Shown piece by piece: positions 11,747-25,400 of a stretch of DNA of 64,000 nucleotides. Origin of the DNA: Sabellastarte sp. h YS-2021 (lineage: Eukaryota; Annelida; Polychaeta; Sabellida; Sabellidae). A program made the translations under genes and the position numbers. The first letter of the stretch is position 1. Every line of letters begins with the position of its first letter. Under the pieces are notes generated by a model. It made no database searches. It had not been told where the DNA came from and saw only the letters and a program-made list of their open reading frames with translations. The DNA lies in contig OZ024929.1 in NCBI GenBank assembly GCA_964017235.1, positions 28,145,464 through 28,209,463 on the forward strand. Direction: 5' to 3'.

Positions 11747-13360
11747 ATAGCATCAGAGATGCCCATACCCCACAGCCTAGGGAAATATTTTCAACACCAT
11801 GAGATACAGAAGTACTGTACCAGTACAAACTTCAGGATACTTTCAGAGCACTGTCAGTTATATAAAGGTTCAAACAATGTTTAAATGGATAAATAATGTT
11901 TAAAAGAAAGATAATGCATATAAAGATGAAGTACTAAAACAAGATAATTCAATAACAAGATAACAGCATTAATCAGCAAACTAAAATTCAACACTCTTTA
12001 TCTACACCTGCATGGCCCAATATGGTTTAGATGGTTTGAATATTATCATGCATACAGAAGTGGTAATACATTTAATGAATGCTTATGTGTGGTGTTGGAG
12101 CAAAATCTGTGGCTCACTTGATGAAATTCTATCTCTTACAATGGGAAGTTATGAAAGTAAAATTCTTAATAAATTCTAATATGACTTTAACAGTGCTAAA
12201 TCTGCATCAAAAAAACAGACTCAAAGGTGCAACAAGATTTTATAGGTCAAGGTCACTACAGCAAGGTCAAAGGTCAAATCAAGGTCAGATCATGACATTG
12301 CACAACTACACCCCCTAACCAATGTCCTACCAAGTATCAACTTCCTACACCTTGCGGTTTCCGAGATATAGCCCGGACAAGATTTTCGAACTCAAGGTCA
12401 CTACGGCAAGGTCAAAGGTCAAATCCTTGTCAGACCATGACATTGCACACCTACACCCCCTAACTAATATCCCTACCAAGTATCAACTTCCTACACCTTA
12501 CGGTTTCTGAGATATAGCCCGGACAAGATTTTATAGGTCAAGGTCACTACGGCAAGGTCAAAGGACAAATCAGGGTCAGACCATGACGTTGCACACCTAT
12601 ACCCCCTAACCAATATCCCTACCAAGTATCAACTTCCTACACCTTACAGTTTCTGAGATATAGCCCAGACAAGATTTTATAGGTCAAGGTCACTATGGCA
12701 AGGTCAAAGGTCAAATCAAGGTCAGACCATGACGCTGCACACCTACACCCCCTAACCAATATTCCTACCAAGTATCAACTTTCTACACCTTACGGTTTCC
12801 GAGATATAGCCCGGACAAGATTTTATAGGTCAAGGTCACTACAGCAAGGTCAAAGGTCAAATCAAGGTCAGACCGTGATGTTGCACACCTACACCCCCTA
12901 ACCAATGTCCCTACCAAATATTAACTTCCTACACCTTACGGTTTCTGAGATACAGCCCGGACAAGATTTTATAGGTCAAGGTCACTACGGCAAGGTCAAA
13001 GGTCAAATCAAGGTCACATCATGACGTTGCACACCTACACCCCCTAACCAATATCCCTACCAAGTATCAACTTCCTACACCTTATGGTTTTCCGAGATAT
13101 AGCCCGGACAAGATTTTCAAACTCAAGGTCACTACGGCAAGGTCAAAGGTCAAATCAAGGTCAGACCATGACGTTGCACACCTACACCCCCTAACCAATG
13201 TCCCAACCAAGTATCAACTTCCTACACCTTACGGTTTCTAAGATACAGCCCGGACAAACTCTTTTCCCGCCGCCCGCCCACCCGCCCGCCCGGACGCCCG
13301 CCCATCCGGACACCATGGGTGAAAACAATACCCCAACAGCCCTTAAGGGCTGTGGGGTAA
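11747..13360 (+). mobile_element. Helentron/pearl-like element C2
   Basis: Same family as C1, with closely matching flanks: TAGCATCAGAGATGCCC at the 5' end, ACCCCACAGCC near 11768, about seven tandem units of about 146 bases, a CCGCCCGCCC block at about 13268-13310, and the 3' hairpin CAGCCCTTAAGGGCTG with TGGGGTA ending near 13360. The 5' flank differs from C1 by only a few bases, so C1 and C2 are recent relatives. The open frames over the GC-rich end (13191-13535) are chance frames. Confidence 0.75.
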
Positions 13361-15750
13361 AAAAAACAATAAATGCCAATAATCCCCAAGAGATCGTCAA
13401 CACAACTATGTCCATTGCATTGGGATCTGAAACTGGGCACATACAAAAACAGACTTTCATTCCAGAACATTTATGAGGGATGTAATTTCTGGCTGTCCTA
13501 ACACCAGACTGAGATACCTCCAAAAAGCACTCCATAGCCTTATGCAGATGTATCTGAATTAATAGTGTATTTTATTCTTTATGTAAGTAAAGAACACTCA
13601 ACTAATACATTCAACAATTTGAAAGTCCAAAAGCCTTATCACAATCTCTTAACCAGGAATTTGAATGTCTAAAGATTTGAGGTAATTCCAATGAGATCCA
13701 AATACATTGTAAGCGATGCATATTCAACTGGCCATAGGAATTGAATAATTCTTGCATGCTAGGAACTCTATGGATATCATGAGAATCCTGGGACTGACTG
13801 CCAACTTTGCTTAAACAAAAGAATAATAAAATATGAAATTATATTCTTCTGCGTGCAAAGTAAAAGACATTTTTTTGGACTTTCCACCTAGTTAGGATGC
13901 CTTTTCAAAATCTCTGAAGAAGCAATTCAAAATTCTAGAGATTGAAGATACTTCCAATGGGTTTTTTCATGTGTAATCTGCCCATTAACAACGGTCTGTC
14001 TAAGGATACCAGGATCCCTGTGTAATAACATTTGAATTCTGAGAGTGGTACAACTTGTTTGTACACCCACAATTTCTTTCAATAGGATATACTACTTCTT
14101 TCCCATTGGGGACACTTTAACCTGGTCTAAATTTAACCTGTAAACCAGAATGACGAAATGCTGTGTTGGGGTTAGTTCTTGACTTTTGAAAGATTATCAT
14201 CAAGCCAGTTTCTGGACAAACATGAACAACTGTTTCACCTACACCAAGAGTGATGGAGACCTGGAATAACCAGACATCCAAATACTGAAGGGAAGGGCCA
14301 TGCACTGCTAAGATCTCTCACATGAAAAATTAGAATATTCTGTGATTTTTTTGTGTATAGGGATATGGGTTCAAAGTAGATGTCTATTATATCTATCTTA
14401 ACTACCAGTCCCCCCAAAAATGGCATTTCTGATCACTTCTGCCACTTTGAAAACTGGAATGTTGTAAGCTTGTAAAATATACCTAAAGCTGTCACCTGCC
14501 ACCATTCTGTCCTGATTTTGAAACAGACTGCTGTTAAATCCCAGAGTTATACACATTCTTACTGGGGTGATTGCCTTTTTATGCGGCAATTTATAAACAA
14601 AATTCAGTAGAAATGCAAAGTGTTTTCCTTGTTGAGGATATACTTTGAAGTATGGGTATACTTGACAATTTTCTGGAATGGTAAATATTTTTGAACAGTT
14701 ACCATACCTTGAAAATGGCAGTAAATAATCTCCAGGAATGGCTACTGAAGCTTTAATAGTCATTTCCTATGATCCTGACAATCTAGAATATCCATAACCT
14801 TTCATTTTATTTACTTAAAAAGCAGATATGAAAACATAAAGGTTACACCTTTTTTATCTGTTAATAATAAAGTGCAGAAATGACACCCAATGACACATTA
14901 ACCACGGTCAATGCTAACACCAAACCAAATGGAAATGCTGTTAAGGCATAGAAGAGTGGTCACTCATCCAAGTACTAACAGTGGCCAATGGAGTAAATCA
15001 TCCCCTACAAACTGGCATTCAGGTTATTCTTGTTGAGAGCCGAGATCATCTTCTTCCATTATTGAACAGCAAAGACGACTCGATTATCGTCACGTATCAA
15101 TAAACTGAGAAGAAGCAAATATTTCCATCTATCACACCTCATTTACCACACAATCTGTTGTAAAACCAGGAACTATGCAGTCTTTTACAGGAGAATTTGT
15201 TTTTTATTTAGTTTAACACAGTATTCACCAGATTATTTATAGCTTCCTGTCTGAAACACTTGCTGTGAATTGTGGGTAATATGTATAAGGATTTTTCGAT
15301 TGGCGTGTATAAGAAAACGCCATTTAACCTTCTGCATAACTGCAAGATGACACAACATCCGATGTATGTGTTGGTCATTCTGAAACCTGCACCACCACAT
15401 CAAGAACAGTGTAAATATGTTTCCTGGATCTTCCACTGTACAAGGCTATCAGAAGACTCATGAACGGAGCCACTGTGTAGTCACTGAAAATTCTTTTATG
15501 AAACTGTGCTATAACCCCACAGGAGGTAGTAGAACTAGGACTATAGAAGCTGGTGAAGTTGTGCGGTCAGTAACATTGTCACTCATCACTCATCAGCAAG
15601 TACACAATCTACTGCATGTATATAGAGGAAGCAGAGGTAGTACTTGATTCCTTGGCACGGAAGTTCTTGTCCTTCTACAATGCAAGGATATCTGAAGACC
15701 TGGTGATGGTCATGGAGACTGACACGGTATGATAGTTGAAGTGGCCAGTT
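13361..15750. other. Intron 1, no recognised feature
   Basis: AT-rich DNA with scattered short open frames on both strands, none with a recognisable domain. A 121-residue minus frame near 14398-14763 and a 76-residue plus frame near 15417-15647 were examined and show no family motifs. Confidence 0.5.
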
Positions 15751-15989
15751 AAATTCTACGAAAGCCTGGAACCGCCATCCAAATTCAAAATTCAAAATAT
15801 GAACTATGATATTTAGGAATTCCAAATACGTATTCAGAATTCCAAATAGTGTATTTGGAATTCTGAATACGTATTTGGAATTCTGAATAGCGTACTTGGA
15901 ATTCTGAATATGTATTCAGAATTCCAAATAGCGTATTACATATTTCAAATTTTGAATTTGGATGGTGGTTCCAGGCTTTCGTAAAATTC
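15751..15989. mobile_element. Foldback MITE with palindromic interior
   Basis: Terminal inverted repeats of about 33 bases (AAAGCCTGGAACCGCCATCC left; GGATGGTGGTTCCAGGCTTT right) bound a segment built from repeated GAATTCC/GGAATTC and ATACGTATT palindromes. The whole ~239 bases could fold into a long hairpin. It has no coding capacity and its superfamily could not be assigned. Confidence 0.7.
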
Positions 15990-16641
15990 TGTATGGTCAA
16001 AAAGCACAGAATTTACTAAATTAGAACTGTTACTTGAATGCATAGTAGATATTCTTCTCAGCATCGTAGTTGACTAGATGAAGAACTCTGGTTATGGGGC
16101 TGTTCATGACATCCTTCTGGTCACTGATGGCCATTTCTTCTATAACTCAGTATTAATGGACCCATGCTGGACATTCTTCTGGTCAGTGTTAGTGGCCATT
16201 ATTGTTGTATTTGCCTCAGTGACGTAGCAAAATTAACCAAAACAGATTTACAAATTAACCAAAACAGATTTACTACTATTATTATTCTAATTACATTATA
16301 ATCAAATGCTTCAATCTGACATCGAAGAAATTAAAGCAGAATAAGGCGTTCTTCTAACTTCACAGATAGATCCATCTTAATGAAAGTGACAAACAAAAAA
16401 TTTATTGTTAAAACATTTCTTTAAACTTCAGCCATTTTGAAATAAACAAAATGGCAACTGGTTTCTTAAGTCAATGTTTACTCTCTGACTACCAAATAAA
16501 ATTGGAAAATTTAATAGTAATTTAAATTTTTATTAGAAATACTTAGAATTTCCTAACACTAGCTACTTGTTGGAGCCATCCAACTCAATGGCCAACACGG
16601 AGATGCAATTTTGAAGGTTATATAACAACCTTAACCAAGCC
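15990..16641. other. Intron 1, no recognised feature
   Basis: AT-rich DNA between two foldback elements. It contains a short direct duplication of AAATTAACCAAAACAGATTT near 16230-16270 and nothing else recognised. Confidence 0.5.
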
Positions 16642-16878
16642 ACTGGGTTATAGTAGTCCGTCCTCCCATCAAAGAGGTCATATGACCACATTGTTTACCT
16701 CATTATTTTTGTTGGGCATCAATAGTATGGACATCTTTGGGAATTAGAAAAAGTTTTGTTTATTTTCTTCTTCTAATTCCCAAAGATGTTCATACTGTTG
16801 ATAGCCAATAAAAATAACGAGGTAAACAATGTGGCCATCTGACCTATTTGGTGGGAAGACGGACTACTGTAACCCAGT
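16642..16878. mobile_element. Long-arm foldback MITE
   Basis: Two arms of more than 100 bases, starting ACTGGGTTATAGTAGTCCGT at the left and ending ACGGACTACTGTAACCCAGT at the right, meet at a short centre near 16750-16765 (TTTGTTTATTTTC). The arms carry scattered mismatches, so the copy is not brand new. There is no coding potential; its transcript would be a long hairpin. Confidence 0.72.
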
Positions 16879-17413
16879 TGCTAGAACTCGGCGCAAGCGC
16901 AGACAGCGTATGTGCAGTAGTACCGATAAGAATATTTTTTAAAATACATGTATTTTGGTTGGTTGTTGATGTTTGCTTTCGCAAACATATAGCAATAGTG
17001 AGGATAAGGTAAGGGTATTTTATGCAATAAAACATAATTTAAAGTTTAAGTGTTCTAGTACCCAGATAACCACATTTAATGAAAGATGTCTTAATGTTCA
17101 GAGTGAACAAAGGATAGTTAACATCGAGCCTGTTGAGCAGTGGCATAAACTAATTTGGCTAAACATTCTTGAGATCTGTGAACCTAGAGACATTTGTGAC
17201 CAAGTGTTTTGTTTTAAAAGTTATTGCCCAACAAAAGACTTGCTTTCAAAGGTCAAAGCTGTGCTGGTGGGATACAATCAGTAAGCTTTAATGGATTTGA
17301 AAAATAGTCACTTTTATTGAAAACTTGATTTGGGTTTCGAGAAAATATTCCTAGGTCCTCCGTGGAACTGGACATAAAACCCCCAACTTGGATCTTTGAG
17401 TAAAGATTCTAAG
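16879..17413. other. Intron 1, no recognised feature
   Basis: AT-rich DNA left of the DIRS insertion. The 103-codon frame at 16973-17284 has no known domain, and part of it resembles non-coding DNA near 4400-4450 (GAGGATAAGG, AGCAATAGTGAGG), so it is more likely a repeat than a gene. Confidence 0.45.
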
Positions 17414-20019
17414 AAATTTGCAAATTTAATAAGTAAATTAAATTTTTATAAGTTAATACCCTATCCAATGGACAATTGCTTTACCGGTCGGCGTGACCCG
17501 TCCCGCCAAACCCCAGAAAAAGACGTCCTGTATATAATACCAGCAGGACCGGTCAGTAGTGTGCATTCGCTAGGTGGCACATCATACTTGCTTCTGGTCT
17601 AGACAGAGTGACGTCAGTTCATCTTTTTCGTTGTCTACACAGGTTTAGCCTTTGACCTGATGTAAGGCGAGGACTTGCTGATCAGAGAGCTCATAGCATA
17701 GGATCACAGTAGCTAGATCCAGGAGGAGATGGTGGCAGGAGAGATGTCCTTGTCGAAACCTTTCTTGGAAGGAGACAAAGACCAGCTCCTTGTTATGCCC
17801 AAGATCTGAGGTCCTACCCAGATGGTAACGCAAGGCTCTGACTGGACACAAGGACCTGTGACTTATCCAGGGCTGCATTAACGACGGGGGCCACACTGTC
17901 TGGACTCTCTTTGGCCAGCTGATTCTTGGAAGGAAGGCTGGCTGAGGGGTAGAAAGACACCATGCACCAGTCTGGTGTCTGAGGTTGTTATGCAGCCAAG
18001 CATGGATCTCACTTTTCTCTTGCCTGAACCCAAGGCCAACAGGAAGACAGTCTTGATAGTCAAGTGCTTCAGGGAGGCCTCCTTAAGGGGTTCAAAAGGA
18101 GCCTTGTAGCTGGTGTAGAACCAGAGAAAGGTTCCAAGAGGGGATGCCCCTCTTCCCTTGGATCTGTCTCTGTGGAAACTATCCAGGAGATGAGTGAGAT
18201 TTTCATCTTTGCTGACATTAATGGGCAAATTTCCCAATTGTTAACAATGGCTGGTCTATAGCCATCTATGGTGCCCGGCTGTAACTTCCTGTCTTGAAAA
18301 AGGTACAGAGGGAAGTCAGCTATGGCTTTTAAAGGTGGTGCCCAGAAGTCCACCTGATTACTGAGGTACCACTTGTAAAATATATGGTCCACTTTGCCTC
18401 ATAGACTGACCTGGTTGATCCTCTTGAGGAGCCTCAATTCGAGCTGCCACTGCCCCAGGGAAGCCCTGCTTCCTTGGTAGCTGGGGCTCTAGGGGCCAGG
18501 TATGTAGATTCAGATTTACCAGGTTCCTGTGAAGGGTCTGGTTGAGTAGTTGTGTCAAAGGTCAGGCAGAAAGTGCAGACACAGTGGGATCCGACTGGAC
18601 ATGGTTACCAGGTCCCAGAACCAAGGCATGTTGGACCACCCTGGTGCAATCAGTATGAGTTTGTTGCACGGGTGGTCCTGCAACTTTCCCACCACTTTGC
18701 CCAAGATAGCTACTGGTGGGAAGGCATATGGGTCCAGATCCTCCCAAGGTAGACTGAGGGCATCTACTGCCCAGGCTTGTAGATCTGGAACTGGTGAGAC
18801 AAAGATGTAGTTATTGCACCTGGTGGCAAACAGGTCCACTTGAGGATGCTGCCACCGGGAGCATATTGCTTGAATACCTCTGGATGGAGGGACCATTTTG
18901 TTTGAATGGTCTGTCCTAGCCTGGATAGCTTGTCTGCTATCACATTCGGTCGGCTGTGGATGTGTCGGGTTCTGAGTCACCTGTGTTTGGTACACCAGGT
19001 CAGAATTCTCCACAAGAGGGCCTAAAGAAGGTCGGATTTCATCCCCCCCTCCCCCCCCTTTATACAGAAAACCACCATGAGGTTGTCTGTAGCTACAACA
19101 GAAATATTGTTCAAGCACAGTTTTGGAACTCTTTAGGGCCAAAAGACCACCTTTAATTCCAGATATTAAAGTGTAACTTGCTTCGGAAGGGGCCAAGTTC
19201 CCCTTGCAGTGTGTTCCCTTAAGTGAGCACCCCACCCTTCTTAATGCATCTATAAGGATTTGCAGAGCATATTCAGTAGGTGTAATGGTTGACCTTGAAG
19301 CACATGGTCTTTCTGCAGCCACCATTTTAACTGAGGGTGGAGTGAACTGGGATCACCTTTTGGTGATTCAGGTACTCTCCAGCTGTTTATCAAGTGCCAC
19401 TGTATCAGCCTGATAAGGAAGGCCACCTATGTGGACGGGCTTTGCTATGGCTGTCAGTAATGCTATAAGGGGCATGTTTGTCCGGAGAGAAGTTTCTGGA
19501 TTGCAGATAACGTCTGCAAATGCTCTAGGGTGGGTCTCACCTTGCCCTCTTTCAGGCTGAACTGGTAGCCTCTCAAGTCGAAGGCTTGCTCGAGGTCCAG
19601 TTCTAATTTTTCCATGATACCATTCAAACTTTCTCCTGACACAAAGCTACTAGAGATTGTGTACGTTGGAGACCAGTTTGGTGGGAACTGGCATTTCCTT
19701 GTTGGTTGAAAGAGGCGAGGGAGTATGCAACCTTGAGGTTAGCCACTCCTCTGGCTGAAGAGAGGTTCATGTGGTTCCTTAAATTCCATCTGAATCATTT
19801 AGGATACTGAACCAAAATCCTGCCTGGAGAACTGGTCAAACTGGTTGTTTCCGGAAGGGGAGGGTGTAGCCTTCCTGGGAGGTTCATATAAAACTTGGGG
19901 CTGGCCCCTAGGGTGGCCCACGTTTGAACAGGCAGGTTGGTGCAAAAATACCAGTGTCAACACTGGCGACAGGTCCACTGATCCACACAGTAGGAAACCA
20001 TCCAAAGGGGATCTATGAC

Positions 20020-22010
20020 CTAAAGTCATTTCCACAGTACCCCACTGTAGAAATACTAATAGCCATTTATGAACACTGTGACCTCCGGTCCGATTAACAG
20101 ATAAATTTCACATTGCCTGAGTCGTGAAAAACCGGAAAAGGGTTGTAATCTTGAGGGAAAGCTTGAGTTTGCAAACTCAGGCCCCTGGTGTCAGCTGACA
20201 CTGGTCACAAGCTGGGTAAAAGGCAAGCTGGGTTTGCCAGTTTTGGAGGCTGGATCAATGGTATCTCACTGGAACTAGCAACAAAAACTGATGAACCTCT
20301 AGAATAACTGGTACAGCAGACTTCTTGTTGGCAGTAGTCTAACCAGTCTGGTTGAGTTCCGCATCTCACTGGCAAGAGTAACTGGCTGGTGTGGGTCTGA
20401 TAAGGCCGACAGGTAGTTGTACAAGAATTTTTTTTTTATATATATATATCTAGTCACTCTAGTCACCAGCTAGGAGGTCCTGATAGTAAGCTGGCTGACT
20501 GTTCTGGCAGGTTGAGACAGCCATCTCACCAGGACGAGTGACTGGTCTAAGAATTTCTCTGTAACCAGATTCCTCAGGCAGCAACTGGTTGGTCTAAGAT
20601 GGCCATTTGGACCCTTAAAACACTTTTGCTGGTCTATTAGCCAGTCCTGTGGACCTGCCCAGTACCAGTGCCTAACCGGTTATAGGTTAAGCAATGCTCT
20701 GTAACCAGTTCCTGGTGGATCCACAGTTCTGTGAAAAAACTCATTTGAGCTGGCAGAACTGGGCGACTATGTCTCAGCAGGGGTAGGCTTATCTGAAAGA
20801 ACTGCCTTCTTCCTGTCTGTAATGGTGGAATCATCAGGTTTTCTTTCAGGTTTTAACCGGTAAGCCACTTAACTGGTAAAGAACCGGTAAACTGGTGCTT
20901 CTCTGTAACCAAGAATTCAGACAGCCACAGGTCTGTATCATAATTTGATCACTTGGTGGACCTGTCAATCCGGTAAGCTGGTGTTCCAGTTTCAATCAGG
21001 TTTCTTCACCGGAATTTCTCTGTCTATAAGCCAGACCAGTAGACTCTGTAACCGGCTTGGTATGAAGCTACTGGTTAAATGGTTGTGTAAGCCAGAACCC
21101 TTACTGAAGAACTTCCTGTCTTTCTGACTGTCACTGGCAAATCTCTGTAACTGGTGACCTTGTTGTCCTCACTGGACTTGCTGACTTAAGTTGCCTTCTG
21201 CCCATGGGAACAACTGATTTCTCTGTAACCGGTGAGCCTGCTGTCAGCACTGGGATGGTGGGAGCAGCAGATCTCTCTGTAACCAGTAACCTCTGCAACC
21301 AGTGAGCCTGCTCTCAGCACTGGGATGGTGGGCCATGGGAGCAGCAGATCTCTCTGTAACCGGTAAATTCTCTGTAACCAGATTCTGGAAGTGCCCAGGG
21401 TCAGTCTGGCTAATTCACCTGTATTTTCTGCCTGTAAACCGGTCTGGTGGGCTCTGTAACCAGCCCATGGAAAGCACACTGGTCAAAGAAGGCTGTGTAG
21501 CCGGCACCTAGTGTGTGGGCTCTGTAACCGATATTGTAAGCATCATCAACTCAGTGGCCTGGACAGCTAGCTGGAGCAACTTTTATAACCGGTTCCCGGT
21601 AGGCCCATCCTCTGTAACTGGTTGGTAGATCTTCTTACTCTCAACCTGCCCCAGTACCCGTACCAAGGTAGGGTCAAGGGGGGGGGGGGGGGGGGGGGGG
21701 GGGGAGGGCTGGCTGGAGACCCCACCGGTAGTCTGAGCAGAGCTGGTACTGGTAAAATTCAGCACAGGGGGTCTAGACCTGGTCATCTTCTTCTTGCTAG
21801 CTGAACCAGTCACACTTGGGGATCTGTGGAGCCACAATTTCTTCATTTCTTCTGCTAGCCTTGCCGGTCGTGTATGGAGAACTGTGAAGTCACATGACCG
21901 GCACTTCAAAAACACACAGATTGCAGTGACCAAAAGTCATCTAATATCTTCACACCAACAGGCGAGTTGCTGGATTTCTTCTTGCCAGTTAAAAATGGGT
22001 GTTGATTAAT
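20020..22010. repeat. Short-motif-rich region inside DIRS copy 1 (CTCTGTAACCGGT)
   Basis: The motif CTCTGTAACC followed by GG/AG appears about a dozen times at irregular spacing between about 20561 and 21611, with many extra ACCGGT/ACTGGT words. It belongs to the 5' (gag-side) part of the old DIRS element as read on the minus strand. It ends near a 27-base G tract (21678-21704). Confidence 0.55.
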
Positions 22011-22422
22011 AAATGGTCGTCTTCTTCTGATGAAAACGTCTGTTGAAAAAACACGATTCCTCCATTGTTAAATGCTTATCACGTGACCTCCATAGTTGAA
22101 TCCGTATCACATGAACAGGTCTGTGTCACGTGACCAGCATAAGCTGGAAGTGATGACGTCAGACGATGCATTCTTCTTTCCTTCTAATTTCTTCTCGTCG
22201 ACATACACTCCGTGTTATTCGACTAAGTAGAATTAAATGGAGGGTGAATCGTGGTAAATACACGCTTCTGAGCAGAAAAAGCAATGCTGCAGGGACGACA
22301 CACTTGCTTTCACCCACGACTCGTCTCGACGACAAGTAGAAGGAAAATCTTCAAAACTGGCTATAAAATACTGGATAATGCCTCATTTAAGTCCTGGAGA
22401 GGCCATGATATGTAAGTAACAC

Positions 22423-25400
22423 AAAATTGTAAATTTTAATTACTTAAATGTAGCTTTTATAAGCTACAAGCTTACCATGTGGGACTTAATGCTGTTCTCG
22501 GGTTGCCACACCCGGGGCCAACGTCTTAGAAAAAAAGACAGTTCTTGTTAGCCACCGGATACACTGCTAGTTGTCGTCACGTGATAACCTTTGACCTCTC
22601 GCCCTACTTTCTCGTTGAAATTTTCTAAAACCTACCCCTCAGCTGTAAACAGCGGGGAGGCAGGGTGGGACTCTTCTAAGTCCCACATGGTAAGCTTGTA
22701 GCTTATAAAAGCTACATTTAAGTAATTAAAATTTACAATTTTATTACGCTACAATAGCTTACCATGTGGGACTTAATGCTGAATTCAACCGCCCGGTGGC
22801 GGGATTACAGCTGAGACTGGAAGGTATGTCATTTTTTCTAAGATTTTGAATTAATATGTATAGAATAGTGCCAGAAATACCAGTCTGAGTCCCATTTACA
22901 GTGCCCCGATCCCGAAGACCGGGCCTGTAATGAGCCAAAAACCTAAATAAAATGAGAGACAGTGCTGAAACTGTCTAGATGTTTGACTGTAGGACAGAAG
23001 TGCAGCAGTGCTCACTTCGAGGTCTAAGGGTCCCTGAGGGCCCTTCACTAGTGACTGACCAACCCATGGTTGGACATCTCATAAATTTTTTACAACCTGA
23101 ATATGAGATTAATGACAACTAAATAAGTCCTTAATAGAAGTTACTTGATAACTGAAAAACAAAAATGACCTTACCCGTAACATCTTGAAGGTAAAGGAAT
23201 ACCTAGATCCTGGGAGAGACTCCTGAAGACTTGGTTGTAGCGGATGTGCCCCCCCCTTTTTTTCTTTCCGAGGACAACTGGTCTGAGGGGAAGGATCTAG
23301 GACTTGTTGTGCCGCCACTACGGGTCCCAGATACATATTGTTGTCGGTGTCCGACCAAGTAAGGTCTTTTAGGTAAAAATTTGTAAATGTGTTGTGAGCT
23401 TTCCAGTGACAGGCTTGCATGATTTGGTCCACCGATACCCCACCGTAAAAGGCCTTAGAGGCCGTGAAGGCCCGGATATCATGCGCTTTGACTTGGACCA
23501 AGTCCAAGGCTTGTTGATCTGCTTGTTTGTAACAAAGTAAGATGGTTTGTTTCAACCATGAAGAGAGAGTAGGGGGTCTGATGTCTGAGGTATGTCCTTT
23601 CGTAAAGGAGATGAAAAGGAGAGAACGAGACCCTCTCAGGTCTTTGTTCGGTCCAAATAAAACCTCAGGGCCCGCACGGGACACAGGGTCCTGTCTTCCT
23701 TAAATTGTCTATCTACAATGGTAGTCAAAGCAGGAATAGTCACCGGAGATACACTTTGAGAACCTTCTCTTGCTAGTTGGTTTTTGGCTATGAAATCAGA
23801 AGAAGGGAACAAGGCAACCTTTTCCCATTGGCCTAGATTAGATACTTGTTTGCGACCCAGGCATGGATTTCGCTGCGGCGATTGCCGGAGGCCAAAGCTA
23901 GCAAGAAAGCAGTTTTAGAGTAAGATGTTTGAGGTCTGTGTCTTTCATGGGCTCAAATGGTGCTTTAGTGAGCTCATTAAGGACAACAGAAAGGTTCCAC
24001 TTGGGTAAATTTCTGGAACTCTTAGGACGATCCCTGTGAAAACTGGAGAGTAACCTATGAAGGTCTGCATTGTGTGCAATGTGTTGGGCTGTTGGGCCCA
24101 AAGTGTCAACGATTGCAGTCCTGTAACCATCAATGGTCGAGGGGCGCCTGTTTAAGTCTTGGTACAGGTACATGAAAAAATCTGAGATTTGTTTCACAGA
24201 TGGAGTGGAGAAATCCACCGAATTTTCTCTGCACCATTTTTCAAATAGGGCCCACTTTGACCTGTAGATGGTCCTTGTTGATGATCGCTGAGGGGCAGCA
24301 ATTCTCTCTGCCACCTCCACAGAGAAGCCTTGTTCTTGGAGTTGTCCGCTCCTAGACACCAGGCGTGGAGGTTCAGCTATTGTGGATTGTTGTGGAACAC
24401 ATAGTTGTGGGACTGTTTGAGTAGGGTCGTTGACACTGGGAGTTGTAGTGGGATCTCTGTTGAGAGCTGCACTAGGTCCCAAAACCAGGGCATCCCTGGC
24501 CAGCCTGGGGTTATTATGATGATCAGACAATAACATTGCCTGATCTTTTGGATCACCTTGTGAAGGAGCCGTAGGAGGGTACGCCTAGGCCTTGAGGTTG
24601 GTCCAGTTTATGTTTAGAGCATCTATGTCCCAGGCCCTTGGGTCTGGGATAGGAGACACGTACAGTGGGAGCTTGTGGTTCAGGTGAGTGGCAAATAAGT
24701 CTACATGAGGTGTGAACCACTTCTGGCAGATCTGTTTGAACACCTGTGGGTGAAGAGACCATTCTGTTGACTGCACTTGGTTGGACCTGGACAGTAGGTC
24801 GGCCATCACATTCAGGCACCCTAGAACGTGCCTGGCTTTCAATGTTATGAGGTAGTGATGGCCCCAGGTCGTGATCTTCCACAGGAGAGCGCACATCTCT
24901 GCTGAGTGTGTTCCTCCTTGTTGTTGATGTAGGCTACCACTGTTGAGTTGTACATCGCAACTAACACTGTTTGATTCTGGCACTGGTCCTTGAAGTCTCG
25001 AAGGGCCAGGGAGACCGCCTTCAATTCTAGGACATATATGTGTAGCCTTTTTTCCCGATCTGACCACAGACCCTTTGTGGAATTTTTGGTCTAAGTGAGC
25101 GCCCCAACCTTCGTGTGAGGCGTCGGTAAAGGGTTGGATACTGTGGTGTTTGGGATGAAGGTCTGCACCTTTCATCACGTTTTAGGGATTTTGCCACCAA
25201 TCTAGGTGGGCTGCAATGGCTTCTGTCCAAGGAAGGAGGTTGTCCAGCGACTGAGGATATCTCCAGTGCTCCTTGAGATGAAAATGAAAGGGCCTCCTGT
25301 GAAGGCGTCCCTCCGGGACCATTTTCTCCGTTGAGGCTAGCAACCCAATTAGAGACATCAAACATCTTGCAGTCAAAACACGTTTTGACTTGAGTAGTAG

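Noticed and set aside
12079-12901. Several plus frames of 60-80 codons with YQVSTSYTLRF words
   Set aside because: Translations of the ~146-bp core of element C2; the same words recur in C3.
13191-13535. 114-codon minus frame and 92-codon plus frame over the end of element C2
   Set aside because: They span the GC-rich end and hairpin of a repeat, are rich in G/P/A from simple sequence, and have no domain.
14398-14763. 121-codon minus frame in intron 1
   Set aside because: No motif, no plausible splice partners and ordinary AT-rich composition; treated as chance.
16973-17284. 103-codon plus frame with a start codon
   Set aside because: No recognisable family; part of it resembles non-coding DNA near 4400-4450, suggesting a dispersed repeat.
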